This document shows, piece after piece, positions 46,090 through 54,488 of a stretch of 64,000 nucleotides of DNA; positions within the stretch are counted from its first letter, which is position 1; each line of letters begins with the position of its first letter. The translations under genes were made by a program, and so were the position numbers. Location of the stretch: positions 2,294,001 through 2,358,000 of the forward strand of contig JASGHM010000002.1 in NCBI GenBank assembly GCA_047602365.1. The letters are read 5' to 3'. The DNA comes from Piscinibacter sp047602365 (GTDB taxonomy: Bacteria > Pseudomonadota > Gammaproteobacteria > Burkholderiales > Burkholderiaceae_C). Below the pieces are notes generated by a model, which ran no database searches, was not told the DNA's origin, and saw nothing but the letters and a program-made list of their open reading frames with translations.

Positions 46090-47079
46090 TCAGCTCTTGA
46101 AGATCGGCGCCAGCGGCGGCAGCTTGGACTCGTTCGCCGCGATCCACTCGACCGTGCGGCGCAGGCCCTCGTCGAGGTCGACCTTGGCCGCGAAGCCGAT
46201 CAGCTCGCGCGCCTTGTCGACATTGGGAATGCGCAGTTCGATGTCGGCCGACAGTGCCGGGCGGAACTGGATGCGCGAGTTCGCGCCGACGACGCGGCAG
46301 ATCGCCTCGGCGAGGCCGTAGACGGTGACCACCGCGCGCGCGTTGCCGATGTTGAACGACTCGCCGACCGCCTTCGGATGTTCGAGCGCGCACATCACGC
46401 CCTCGACCATGTCGTCGACGAAGCACCAGGCGCGGATCTGCGTGCCGTCGCCGAAGACCAGCAGGTCCTCGTTCTTCAGTGCCTTGCGGATGAAGATCGA
46501 CAGCGCGCCTTCGCCGGTCTGGCCGGGGCCGTAGACGTTGAAGGGCCGCACCGTCACCGTCGGCAGGCCGTACTGCTTGTGGTACGCGTGGGCCAGGTGC
46601 TCGCCGGCCAGCTTGCTGACCGCGTAGGTCCAGCGCGCTTCGCCGACTGCGCCGGTGACGGTGGAAGCGTCCTCGCCGACCTTGAAGGCCTGCGAGCCGA
46701 ACACCTCGGAGGTGCTGAACTCGAGGAAACGTTCGATGCCGCCCTGCTGCTGCGCCGCTTCGAGCGCGTTGGCCGTGCCGATCATGTTGACGCGCATCGT
46801 CGTCACCGGGTTGCGCACCGTGCTGTCGATTCCGGCGATGGCCGCCGCGTGCACGACGATCTGCGCGCCCTTCATGCTCGCCTTCAGGTGCTCGAAGTCG
46901 AGCACGTCGCCGCGGATGCGCGTCAGGTTCTTGTGCGTCGCCCAGGGTGTGCCGGACAGCGTGTCGCGGGTGTCGTTGTCGAACACCACGATCTTGTTGT
47001 GGTCGGCCAGGCGTGCGATCAGCGTGCTGGCGATGAAGCCGGCACCGCCGGTGATGAAGATGGTCTTGCCCTGGATCAT
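46090..47079 (-). CDS. NAD-dependent sugar-nucleotide epimerase/dehydratase (extended SDR)
   Basis: A 329-aa cytoplasmic protein beginning MIQGKTIFITGGAGFIASTL. The catalytic residues are in FSTSEVFG (Ser/Thr) and YAVSKLAGE (Tyr-x3-Lys), and RPFNVYGPGQTGEGALS and GDGTQIRAWCFVDD are conserved. These are shared by UDP-sugar 4-epimerases and 4,6-dehydratases. The STSEVFG form leans toward a dehydratase or decarboxylase-type SDR, but the substrate cannot be fixed. An AGGA site lies just before the ATG. It is the last intact gene before the frameshift-rich stretch. Confidence 0.9.
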   Translation of the reverse strand: MIQGKTIFITGGAGFIASTLIARLADHNKIVVFDNDTRDTLSGTPWATHKNLTRIRGDVLDFEHLKASMKGAQIVVHAAAIAGIDSTVRNPVTTMRVNMIGTANALEAAQQQGGIERFLEFSTSEVFGSQAFKVGEDASTVTGAVGEARWTYAVSKLAGEHLAHAYHKQYGLPTVTVRPFNVYGPGQTGEGALSIFIRKALKNEDLLVFGDGTQIRAWCFVDDMVEGVMCALEHPKAVGESFNIGNARAVVTVYGLAEAICRVVGANSRIQFRPALSADIELRIPNVDKARELIGFAAKVDLDEGLRRTVEWIAANESKLPPLAPIFKS

Positions 47080-47107
47080 GGGGTCCTCGAATCGGTTCTG
47101 GCGGTGC

Positions 47108-48229
47108 TCAGGCGGTGACGGGCTGATGCACGGCGGCCTTCAATGCAGCGACCACGGCGTCCTGCTGCGCCTCGCTCAGGTCGGCGCTCATCGGCAGGCT
47201 CATCACGCGTGCCGCGGCGTGCTCGCTGCGCGGGCAGTCGCCGCCGCGGCAGCGCTGCGCGTAGGCCGGCTGCCGGTTCAGCGGCTTCGGGTAGTGCACG
47301 GCGGTCGGGATGCCCTGCGCCTGCAGCGCGGCCTGCACCGCGGCGCGGTCGTTGACGAACACGGTGTACTGGGCCCAGACGCAGTCGCGGTCCGCGCGCA
47401 CCGCCAGCAGTTCGATGCCGCTGTCCTTCAGCAGTTCGCCATAACGCGCGCCGAGCTCGCGGCGGCGCTGCAGCTCCCACTCGAAACGTTCGAGCTTGGC
47501 CAGCACGACGGCACATTGCAGCGTGTCCATGCGGCCACCGACGCCGACGCGGGTGTGGGTGTAGCGGGCGCTCTGGCCGTGCACGCGGATCTCGCGGCAG
47601 GCCTGGGCCAGCGTGTCGTCGTCGGTGAAGATCGCGCCGCCGTCGCCATAGCAGCCCAGTGGCTTGCTCGGGAAGAAGCTGGTGCAGCCGAAGGTCGACA
47701 GCGCACCGCTGCGACGGCCCTGGTAGCTGGCGCCGAAACTCTGCGCGGCGTCCTCGATCACCGCGATGTTGCCGTGCCGGGCGGCGATCGCATTGATCTC
47801 GGCCATGTCGGCCACCTGGCCGTACAGGCTGACCGGCATGATCGCGCGGGTGCGCGGCGTGATCGCCGCCTCGATGCCGCGCGCATCGATGTTGCAGGTG
47901 TCGGCTTCGATGTCGACGAACACCGGCACGCCGCCGAGCAGCACGATGGTCTCGGCGGTGGCGGCGAAGGTGAAGGGCGTGGTGATGACCTCGTCACCCG
48001 GCTGCAGGTCCAGCGCCATCAGCGCGATCAGCAGCGCCTCGGTGCCGCTGGCCACGGTGATGCAGTGCTTCGCGCCGGCGAAGGCGGCCAGCGCCGTCTC
48101 CAGCTCCTTGACCTCCGGGCCCATGATGTACTGGCCATGGTCCAGCACCGCCTGCATGCGCGCGGCGATGCGGTCCTTCAGCGCCGCGTACTGCGTCTTC
48201 AGGTCGATGAAGTCGATCTTGTTGCTCAT
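47108..48229 (-). CDS. wbpE: UDP-2-acetamido-2-deoxy-3-oxo-glucuronate aminotransferase, WbpE/WlbC type
   Basis: A 373-aa PLP enzyme starting MSNKIDFIDLKTQYAALKDRI. The PLP lysine lies in SFFPSKPLGCYGDGGA, the WbpE/WlbC/DegT subgroup signature, and EDAAQSFGA is the cofactor-phosphate region. It should aminate the 3-oxo sugar made by the WbpB-like oxidoreductase, giving the 3-amino-uronic acid that the WbpD-like enzyme acetylates. The three genes are adjacent in pathway order apart from a swap. The ATG at 48229 is preferred over an upstream in-frame start that reads into the neighbouring gene. Confidence 0.92.
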   Translation of the reverse strand: MSNKIDFIDLKTQYAALKDRIAARMQAVLDHGQYIMGPEVKELETALAAFAGAKHCITVASGTEALLIALMALDLQPGDEVITTPFTFAATAETIVLLGGVPVFVDIEADTCNIDARGIEAAITPRTRAIMPVSLYGQVADMAEINAIAARHGNIAVIEDAAQSFGASYQGRRSGALSTFGCTSFFPSKPLGCYGDGGAIFTDDDTLAQACREIRVHGQSARYTHTRVGVGGRMDTLQCAVVLAKLERFEWELQRRRELGARYGELLKDSGIELLAVRADRDCVWAQYTVFVNDRAAVQAALQAQGIPTAVHYPKPLNRQPAYAQRCRGGDCPRSEHAAARVMSLPMSADLSEAQQDAVVAALKAAVHQPVTA

Positions 48230-48230
48230 C

Positions 48231-48812
48231 TCATTCCCCGGCGAGCGAGCAGACGCCCGCCCGCAACTGGTAGCGCTCGCCGGTCGCCGGGCAGGCGGCC
48301 TCGCCATCGCCAGTCAGCGGCAGCGCCAGGCGTTCGCCGTGCCGGCTCATCCAGCCGATCTGCCGCGCCGGCACGCCGACCATCAGCGCGAAGTCGGGCA
48401 CATCGCGGTTGATCACCGCTCCGGCGCCGACGAAGGCGTAGCGGCCGATGGTCGTGCCGCAGACGATGGTGCTGTTGGCGCCCAGCGTCGCGCCCCGCTT
48501 CACCAGCGTGCGGCGGTACTCGGCCTTGCGCGGCACCGCGGCGCGTGGGTTGTAGACGTTGGTGAACACCATGCTCGGGCCGCAGAACACGTCGTCCTCC
48601 AGCGTCACCGCGTCGTAGACCGAGACGTTGTTCTGGATGCGCACGTTGTCGCCGATGATCACGTCGTTGCCGACGAAGACGTTCTGCCCGAAGGCACAGC
48701 GCGCGCCGATGCGCGCACCGCCGCTGATGTGCACGAAATGCCAGACGCGGCAGTCTTCGCCGAGCTGCGCGCCGTCATCGACGATGGCGCTGGGGTGGAT
48801 CGTCGTTCCCAT
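48231..48812 (-). CDS. wbpD: UDP-2-acetamido-3-amino-2,3-dideoxy-glucuronate N-acetyltransferase, WbpD/WlbB type
   Basis: A 193-aa left-handed beta-helix enzyme. It opens MGTTIHPSAIVDDGAQLGED; hexapeptide repeats run through IGARCAFGQNVFVGNDVIIGDNV. The conserved FTNVYNPRAAVPRK segment and INRDVPDFALMVGVPARQIGWM are typical of WbpD/WlbB. It forms UDP-GlcNAc(3NAc)A. A C-terminal tail with GYxLRAGVC-like character (CPATGERYQLR) is also seen in the family. It lies 11 bases after the WbpB-like gene and one base before wbpE. Confidence 0.92.
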   Translation of the reverse strand: MGTTIHPSAIVDDGAQLGEDCRVWHFVHISGGARIGARCAFGQNVFVGNDVIIGDNVRIQNNVSVYDAVTLEDDVFCGPSMVFTNVYNPRAAVPRKAEYRRTLVKRGATLGANSTIVCGTTIGRYAFVGAGAVINRDVPDFALMVGVPARQIGWMSRHGERLALPLTGDGEAACPATGERYQLRAGVCSLAGE

Positions 48813-48823
48813 CCAGGCTTAAC

Positions 48824-49885
48824 TCAATACGCCAGCGGCAGGTTGACCCGCTTGCCGTCGCGCGAGGACATGTACAGCGCGATCAGCAGTTCCAGCGACT
48901 TCAGGCCCTCGCGGCCATCGGTTTCGGGCTGGGCCTCGCCGCGCAGCGTGTTGATCACGTTGTCGTAGTACAGCGGGTGGCCGAAGCCGTAGACCGAGGT
49001 GGTCTGGTAGCTGGCGTCGTCGATGTGGGTGTCCATCTCGTGCGGCGCGTCGAACTCCCAGTGCTTGATCTCGTTGACCGCCACGCCGCCGATGCGCACC
49101 GATCCCTTCTCGCCGAGGATGGTGATCGAGCCTTCCAGGTTCTTCGGGTAGGTCAGCATGGTCACGTTGATCGTGCCCATCGCGCCGTTGCGCCACTTCA
49201 GCGCCGCCACGCCGGTGTCCTCGACCTCGATGTTGCGCGCCAGCGTGCCGGTGTAGGCCATCACGCTCTCCACCGGGCCGCAGATCCAGTCGAGCAGGTC
49301 GACGTAGTGGCTGGCCTGGTTCATGAACGCGCCGCCGTCGAACTCCCAGGTGCCGCGCCAGGCGGCGCTGTCGTAGTAACTCTGCGGCCGGGTCCAGAAG
49401 ACGTTGACGTTGACCATGTAGACACGGCCGAAACGGCCCATCTCCATCGCCTGCTTGAGCAGTTGCAGCGTGCGGTTGCGGCGGTTCTGCTTGACGACGA
49501 ACAGGCGCACGCCGGCCTCGTCGCAGGCGCGCACCATCGCCAGGCCGTCGCTCCAGCGTGTCGCCATCGGCTTCTCGGTCATCACGTCGCGGCCGGAACG
49601 GGCCACCTCGATCGCCTGCGCCGGGTGCAGGCCGCTGGGCGTGGTCAGCACCACGCAGTCGGCCGTGGTGGCGGCGAGCATGGCGTCGAGGTCGCGGTGG
49701 CCGCGGGCGCCCGTGCGCTGCACCGCGGCCGCCAGCGCCTGCGGGTCGGGGTCGCAGACGTCGACCAGCTCGCAGCGCTCGCCATGGACCTTGACCGCCT
49801 CGAAGTGGTTGGCCGCGATGCGGCCGCAGCCGACGAGGGCGAAGCGGATCTTTCGATCGGTGATGGCGGGGCGGCGGACGTGCAT
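48824..49885 (-). CDS. wbpB: UDP-N-acetyl-glucuronate 3-dehydrogenase, WbpB/WlbA type
   Basis: A 353-aa Gfo/Idh/MocA oxidoreductase. The Rossmann motif is IRFALVGCGRIAANHFEAV, followed by MTEKPMATRW with the catalytic Lys and by NQASHYVDLLDW. In the WbpB/WlbA pathway it oxidises C3 of UDP-GlcNAcA. It is the first gene of the leftward operon. No UDP-GlcNAc 6-dehydrogenase (WbpA) is next to it, so the substrate comes from elsewhere or from the wecC product. A candidate promoter lies about 70 bases upstream in the divergent region shared with lysS. Confidence 0.91.
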   Translation of the reverse strand: MHVRRPAITDRKIRFALVGCGRIAANHFEAVKVHGERCELVDVCDPDPQALAAAVQRTGARGHRDLDAMLAATTADCVVLTTPSGLHPAQAIEVARSGRDVMTEKPMATRWSDGLAMVRACDEAGVRLFVVKQNRRNRTLQLLKQAMEMGRFGRVYMVNVNVFWTRPQSYYDSAAWRGTWEFDGGAFMNQASHYVDLLDWICGPVESVMAYTGTLARNIEVEDTGVAALKWRNGAMGTINVTMLTYPKNLEGSITILGEKGSVRIGGVAVNEIKHWEFDAPHEMDTHIDDASYQTTSVYGFGHPLYYDNVINTLRGEAQPETDGREGLKSLELLIALYMSSRDGKRVNLPLAY

Positions 49886-49954
49886 CGCGAACTGCGCGGC
49901 CCGCGCGATGGGCGCCAGGAAGGCGCGGCGGGCCGCCGGTGGGGAGGAGGCGGG

Positions 49955-49960
49955 ATTTTA
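49955..49960 (-). promoter_or_regulatory. Putative -10 box of the leftward capsule operon
   Basis: TAAAAT on the minus strand. It forms the left arm of a perfect 7-base inverted repeat (GATTTTA / TAAAATC, 17-base spacer) whose right arm is the lysS -10. The leader to the wbpB ATG would be about 63 bases. Confidence 0.42.
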
Positions 49961-49977
49961 CGGGATGGCGCACCGCC

Positions 49978-49983
49978 TAAAAT
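49978..49983 (+). promoter_or_regulatory. Putative -10 box of lysS
   Basis: TAAAAT 23 bases before the lysS ATG at 50007. Each of the two divergent -10 boxes sits where the other promoter's -35 would be, so the two promoters should compete for polymerase. Confidence 0.42.
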
Positions 49984-50006
49984 CGCTGGTTGACCGAAAG
50001 CCCGAC

Positions 50007-51527
50007 ATGACCGAAGAACGACCCAGCGCCCCCGCCACCGACGAGAACCAGCTGATCGCCGAACGCCGAGAGAAGCTCGCCACGATCCGCGCCCAGGCCC
50101 AGGCCAGCGGCGGCGCCGCCTTCCCGAACGACTTCAAGCCCAAGCAGCATGCGCTGGCGCTGGCCCGCCAGTACGGCGACCTGGCCAACGAGGTGCTGGA
50201 GCCGCAGGGCGTCAAGGTGACGCTGGCCGGCCGCATGATGCTCAAGCGCATCATGGGCAAGGCCAGCTTCGCGACGCTGCAGGACGCCTCCGGCCGCATC
50301 CAGCTGTTCGTCACCCGCGACGCGCTGGGCGAGGAGGTCTACGCCGCCTTCAAGCACTGGGACCTGGGCGACATCCTCGGCGCCGAGGGCACGCTGTTCA
50401 AGACCAAGACCGGCGAGCTGTCGGTGCGCGTGACCACGCTGCGCCTGCTGACCAAGAGCCTGCGCCCGCTGCCGGACAAGTTCCACGGCATGACCGACCA
50501 GGAACAGAAGTACCGCCAGCGCTACGTCGACCTGATGACCGACGAGGAGGCGCGGCTGCGCTTCGTGGCGCGCAGCAAGGCGGTGTCGTCGATCCGCGGC
50601 TTCATGGTCGAGCACGGCTTCCTCGAGGTCGAGACGCCGATGCTGCACCCGATCCCCGGCGGCGCCAACGCCAAGCCCTTCGTGACCCACCACAACGCGC
50701 TGGACCAGGACATGTTCCTGCGTATCGCGCCCGAGCTCTACCTGAAGCGGCTGATCGTCGGCGGTTTCGAGCGTGTGTTCGAGATCAACCGCAACTTCCG
50801 CAACGAAGGCATCAGCGTCCGGCACAACCCGGAGTTCACGATGATGGAGTTCTATGCGGCCTACTGGAACCATCACGACCTGATGGACTTCACCGAGCAG
50901 GTGCTGCGCCACGCCGCGCGCCAGGCCACCGGCTCGGCCAGCCTGAGCTACGCCGGCAAGCCGGTGGCGCTGGACCAGCCCTTCGCGCGCCTGACCGTGA
51001 AGGACGCGCTGGTCGTGCACGCCGGGCTGACGCAGGACGAAGCGGGCGACGCCAGGGTGCTGCACGAGAAGCTGAAGTCGCTCGGCGAGGAACCGCCGGC
51101 GCACTGGACGCTGGCCGAGCTGCAGTTCGGCCTGTTCGAGGCGGCGGTCGAGGAGAAGCTCTGGGACCCGACCTTCATCATCGACTACCCGGTCGAGGTG
51201 TCGCCGCTGGCGCGGGCGTCGGACAGCAACCCGGCGATCACCGAACGTTTCGAGCTGTTCATCACCGGGCGCGAGTACGCCAACGGCTTCTCCGAGCTGA
51301 ACGACGCCGAGGACCAGGCGGCGCGCTTCCAGTCGCAGGTGGCCAACAAGGAGGCCGGCGACGAAGAGGCGATGTACTACGACGCCGACTTCATCCGCGC
51401 GCTCGAGTACGGCATGCCGCCCACCGGCGGCTGCGGCATCGGCATCGACCGCCTGATCATGCTGCTGACCGACAGCCCCAGCATCCGCGACGTGATCCTG
51501 TTCCCGTCGCTGCGCAAGGAAGCCTGA
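50007..51527 (+). CDS. lysS: Lysyl-tRNA synthetase, class II
   Basis: Charges tRNA-Lys in the cytoplasm. The 506-aa protein has an N-terminal OB-fold anticodon-binding domain (VTLAGRMMLKRIMGKASFATLQD) and class II motif 1 near FLEVETPML. Motif 2 is FERVFEINRNFRNEGIS and motif 3 is GCGIGIDRLIMLL. TAYQDY-like and HNPEFTMMEFY elements are as expected for LysRS. The ATG at 50007 gives the normal family length; the longer upstream reading is antisense to wbpB. Confidence 0.97.
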   Translation: MTEERPSAPATDENQLIAERREKLATIRAQAQASGGAAFPNDFKPKQHALALARQYGDLANEVLEPQGVKVTLAGRMMLKRIMGKASFATLQDASGRIQLFVTRDALGEEVYAAFKHWDLGDILGAEGTLFKTKTGELSVRVTTLRLLTKSLRPLPDKFHGMTDQEQKYRQRYVDLMTDEEARLRFVARSKAVSSIRGFMVEHGFLEVETPMLHPIPGGANAKPFVTHHNALDQDMFLRIAPELYLKRLIVGGFERVFEINRNFRNEGISVRHNPEFTMMEFYAAYWNHHDLMDFTEQVLRHAARQATGSASLSYAGKPVALDQPFARLTVKDALVVHAGLTQDEAGDARVLHEKLKSLGEEPPAHWTLAELQFGLFEAAVEEKLWDPTFIIDYPVEVSPLARASDSNPAITERFELFITGREYANGFSELNDAEDQAARFQSQVANKEAGDEEAMYYDADFIRALEYGMPPTGGCGIGIDRLIMLLTDSPSIRDVILFPSLRKEA

Positions 51528-51528
51528 G

Positions 51529-52080
51529 ATGGACGACCGCCTCGACTCGCTGGCCGCGATCGAAGAGGCGGTCTGGCGCCAGCTGTCCGCCTGCATCGCC
51601 GACAAGTCGCATGCCTGGCGCACGCCGGTGCTGGCCACGATCGACGGCGAGCGCGCCGACGCGCGCACCGTCGTGCTGCGCGAAATAGACGCGCGCCAGA
51701 AGCAGGTGCTGATCTACACCGACGAGCGCGCCGGCAAGGTGCGGCAACTCCTCAGCCACCCGCATGGCACGCTGGTGATGTGGAGCCCGGTGCTGTCCTG
51801 GCAGCTGCGTTGCCACGTGCGTCTGTCGCTGGAGATGTCCGGCCTCGCAGCCTCGTCGCGCTGGGCGCGCATCCGCCTGTCGCCGGCGGCGCAGGACTAC
51901 CTGTCGCCGCTGCCGCCGGGGGCCGCGCTGCCCGCCAACCCGGCGCATCTGCCGGTGGCGCGCGACTACTTCGCGGTGATCGACGCGACGATCGAGTCGA
52001 TCGACTGGCTGGAACTGCACCGCGACGGCCACCGCCGCGCGATCTTCGACGACCGTGGCGCCCGCTGGGTGCAGCCCTGA
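51529..52080 (+). CDS. Pyridoxamine 5'-phosphate oxidase-like flavin split-barrel protein
   Basis: A 183-aa protein of the FMN-binding split barrel type. The region TPVLATIDGERADARTVVLREID followed by IYTDERAGKVRQLLSHP and MWSPVLSWQLRCHVRL matches the PNPOx-like N-terminal pattern with FMN-contact Arg residues. It lacks the full PdxH C-terminal dimerisation signature, so I do not call it PdxH. It starts one base after the lysS stop, implying co-transcription. It converges on the VOC gene with a three-base gap. Confidence 0.82.
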   Translation: MDDRLDSLAAIEEAVWRQLSACIADKSHAWRTPVLATIDGERADARTVVLREIDARQKQVLIYTDERAGKVRQLLSHPHGTLVMWSPVLSWQLRCHVRLSLEMSGLAASSRWARIRLSPAAQDYLSPLPPGAALPANPAHLPVARDYFAVIDATIESIDWLELHRDGHRRAIFDDRGARWVQP

Positions 52081-52083
52081 GGT

Positions 52084-52534
52084 TCAGGCACCCTCGCTGA
52101 ACAGCGCCGTGTAGCGGCGTTGCATCTCTTCGGGCGTCAGCGTTTCGATCGAATGGCCGATCAGCCAGGTGTGGCCGAACGGGTCGCGCAGCCGGGCGCT
52201 GCGCTCGCCGTAGAACTGGTCGGTCGGCGGCATCAGCAGCGTGGCACCTGCGGCGACCGCTGCCGCGGTGACCGCGTCGCAGTCGTCGACGTGCAGGTGC
52301 ACCGAGGCGCCGATGTCGCTGTCGCCCGGCGGTGCGACCAAGCCCCACTCGGGAAAGGCGTCGGACAGCATCAGCACCGCCGGGCCGAGTGTGCAGTTCG
52401 GCATGGCCGATGCGTCCCGACGGCTCGACCAGGCGGAAGCGCTCGCTCGCGCCGAGGGCCTGCGTGTAGAAGCGGATCGCCGCATCGGTGTCGCGCACTC
52501 GCAGATACGCGAACACCTCGTGAATGACCGCCAT
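52084..52534 (-). CDS. VOC-superfamily (glyoxalase/bleomycin-resistance type) protein (frameshifted)
   Basis: Reconstructed length 149 aa. MAVIHEVFAYLRVRDTDAAIRFYTQALG is the first beta-alpha-beta module. After one extra base near 52392 the second module reads VHLHVDDCDAVTAAAVAAGA and RSARLRDPFGHTWLIGHSIE. The DPFGHTW ending is the common metal-binding site of PhnB-like or YCII-like VOC proteins. Substrate unknown. It follows the enoyl-CoA hydratase gene by seven bases on the same strand. Confidence 0.8.
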
Positions 52535-52541
52535 GACCGCC

Positions 52542-53330
52542 TCAGCGCTGCTTGAACGCCGGCTTGCGCTTCTCGACGAAGGCAGCCATGCCTTCCTTCT
52601 GGTCCTCGGTGGCGAACAGCGAGTGGAACAAGCGCCGCTCGAACATCATGCCGTCGGACAGCGCGCCCTCGTAGGCGCGGTTGACGCATTCCTTGGCCAT
52701 CATCACCGCCGGCCCGCTGAACTCGCAGATCGTCTGCGCGGCGGCCAGCGCCACCTCGAGCAGTTCGGCGGCCGGCACCACACGCGAGACCAGGCCGGCA
52801 CGCTCGGCCTCGGCGGCATCCATCATGCGGCTGGTCAGCACCAGGTCCATCGCCTTCGCCTTGGAGATCGCACGCGGCAGGCGCTGCGTGCCGCCAGCGC
52901 CGGGGATGATGCCCAGCTTGATCTCCGGCTGGCCGAACTTCGCCGAGTCGGCGGCGATGATGAAGTCGCACATCATCGCCAGCTCGCAGCCGCCACCGAG
53001 CGCGAAGCCGGCCACCGCAGCGATCACCGGCTTGCGCACCGAGCGGATGGTCTCCCAGTTGCGCGTGATGTAGTCGCTCTTGTAGACGTCCATGTACGAC
53101 CAGGTCGCCATCGCGCCGATGTCGGCGCCGGCGGCAAAGGCCTTCTCGCTGCCGGTGATCACGATGCAGCCGATGCCTTCGTCGGCGTCGAAGGCCTGCA
53201 GCGCGGCGCCGAGTTCGTTCATCAGCGTGTCGTTCAGCGCGTTGAGCTGCTTCGGGCGGTTCAGCGTGATCCAGCCGGTGCGGCGCTCGCCCGTGCCGCG
53301 GGTCTCGACGAGGATGGTTTCGTAGGTCAT
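52542..53330 (-). CDS. Enoyl-CoA hydratase
   Basis: A 262-aa crotonase-fold enzyme that hydrates 2-enoyl-CoA in fatty acid degradation. Key features are GSEKAFAAGADIGAM (oxyanion hole), AVAGFALGGGCELAMMCD with the first catalytic Glu region, and PEIKLGIIPGAGGTQRLPR with the second Glu. It resembles short-chain hydratases such as FadB1x/PaaF types. A strong AGGAGA site precedes the ATG, and TATAGT at 53351-53356 is a candidate -10. Confidence 0.95.
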   Translation of the reverse strand: MTYETILVETRGTGERRTGWITLNRPKQLNALNDTLMNELGAALQAFDADEGIGCIVITGSEKAFAAGADIGAMATWSYMDVYKSDYITRNWETIRSVRKPVIAAVAGFALGGGCELAMMCDFIIAADSAKFGQPEIKLGIIPGAGGTQRLPRAISKAKAMDLVLTSRMMDAAEAERAGLVSRVVPAAELLEVALAAAQTICEFSGPAVMMAKECVNRAYEGALSDGMMFERRLFHSLFATEDQKEGMAAFVEKRKPAFKQR

Positions 53331-53350
53331 GGGGTCTCCTGTGTCGCGAA

Positions 53351-53356
53351 ACTATA
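53351..53356 (-). promoter_or_regulatory. Putative -10 box of the enoyl-CoA hydratase gene
   Basis: TATAGT on the minus strand, 20 bases before the ATG, with an AGGAGA ribosome binding site in between. It is a clearly leadered arrangement, in contrast to the leaderless pattern seen elsewhere in the window. Confidence 0.4.
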
Positions 53357-53372
53357 CGGTGCCGGGCGGCGG

Positions 53373-54488
53373 TCACTCCCCGGCGATCTCCGGTTTGCGG
53401 GAGAGAACGAGATCGATGAAGGTCTCGGCGTCCTGTTCGATGCGGATGCGCACCGGCAGGTAGCGCAGTCGCGGGGCGAACCAGATCTCGGCGACCAGCT
53501 CGCCACCCGGCCGCGACACCCGCCGCGGCTTCAGGTGCATGCCATCGACCGCGCCGAACGGCGTCTGCACCGCCTCTTCGCCCAGCACGTCGTAGACCCA
53601 GCGGTCGACGCTCTTCGGCAGCGCCAGCGCGAAGTCGACCGTGGCGCCGGTGCGCAGCAGCTCCGGGCGGGTCGAGAACAGCCAGCTCAGCTGCACGAAC
53701 TGGCTGGCGGTGTCCTGCACGCCATCGAGCCGCGGCCGGCGCTGGCCACCGGGCATCACGATGGCATCGGGTTCGAAGCGCATGGTCAGGCGGCGCGGGT
53801 CACGGAACAGCACCTTGGTGTCCTCGTCGTATCGCTGCGGCGCCAGTCCCGACGCGGTCAGCTCGCCGTCGCTGCTCATGCGCCGGCTCATCATCGGCGC
53901 GATCGGAATACCGACCGTGATGTCCAGGTGCACCTGGTAGCGGCTGCCCTGGCGCACCCACTCGACCTGGGCGTCGCCCTGCACCTCGCCACGCACGTTG
54001 CCGACCAGCTTGTAGCTCAGCCTTGTCGACGCCGGCCACTCGAAGGCCGTGGCGGCGGAGGCCGATGCCGCCGGCGCCGAGGCCGCTGCCAGCGTCGCCT
54101 CGGGGGCAGACGCCGCCGGTTCCGCCGGTGCCGGCGGCGGTGCCGTCTCGGCCACGCGCGGCGGCGGTTCGGGTTGCGGTTCGGGCGGTGCCTCGGCAGG
54201 CGCCGGCGCGACGGCCGATGCCGCCGCGGCCGGTCGCGGCGCGCGGCGCCGCGGCGCCGGCGGGGGCGGTGCGGGCGCCGGCGCCACCACGGGCGGCGCG
54301 GCCAGCTCCAGTTCGCGCACGTAGGCCACCACGATGCGCGGCGGCATCGCGCTCGCCGCGCGGATGTCGCCGAGGTGATCGCCCAGCCATTCGGCCAGCC
54401 CGCCGTGCAGCAGCAGCACGCCGGCCACCAGCGCGGCGAAGGCGATCCGTCGTCGCGCCGGGGCGTTCGGGCTCAGCGGCCCAGCCAT
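53373..54488 (-). CDS. DUF3108 domain protein with TonB-like anchored, Pro/Ala-rich N-terminus
   Basis: A 371-aa protein. After a basic start, residues about 15-35 (IAFAALVAGVLLLHGGLAEWL) form a membrane anchor. A long Ala/Pro-rich stretch (about 70-160) with alternating acidic prolines recalls TonB linkers. The C-terminal ~200 residues (LSYKLVGNVRGEVQGDAQVEW, LVAEIWFAPRLRYLPVRIRI) match DUF3108, a periplasmic beta-rich domain of unknown function. The start lies 16 bases inside the M61 gene, so the two are coupled. Function not known. Confidence 0.85.
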   Translation of the reverse strand: MAGPLSPNAPARRRIAFAALVAGVLLLHGGLAEWLGDHLGDIRAASAMPPRIVVAYVRELELAAPPVVAPAPAPPPPAPRRRAPRPAAAASAVAPAPAEAPPEPQPEPPPRVAETAPPPAPAEPAASAPEATLAAASAPAASASAATAFEWPASTRLSYKLVGNVRGEVQGDAQVEWVRQGSRYQVHLDITVGIPIAPMMSRRMSSDGELTASGLAPQRYDEDTKVLFRDPRRLTMRFEPDAIVMPGGQRRPRLDGVQDTASQFVQLSWLFSTRPELLRTGATVDFALALPKSVDRWVYDVLGEEAVQTPFGAVDGMHLKPRRVSRPGGELVAEIWFAPRLRYLPVRIRIEQDAETFIDLVLSRKPEIAGE

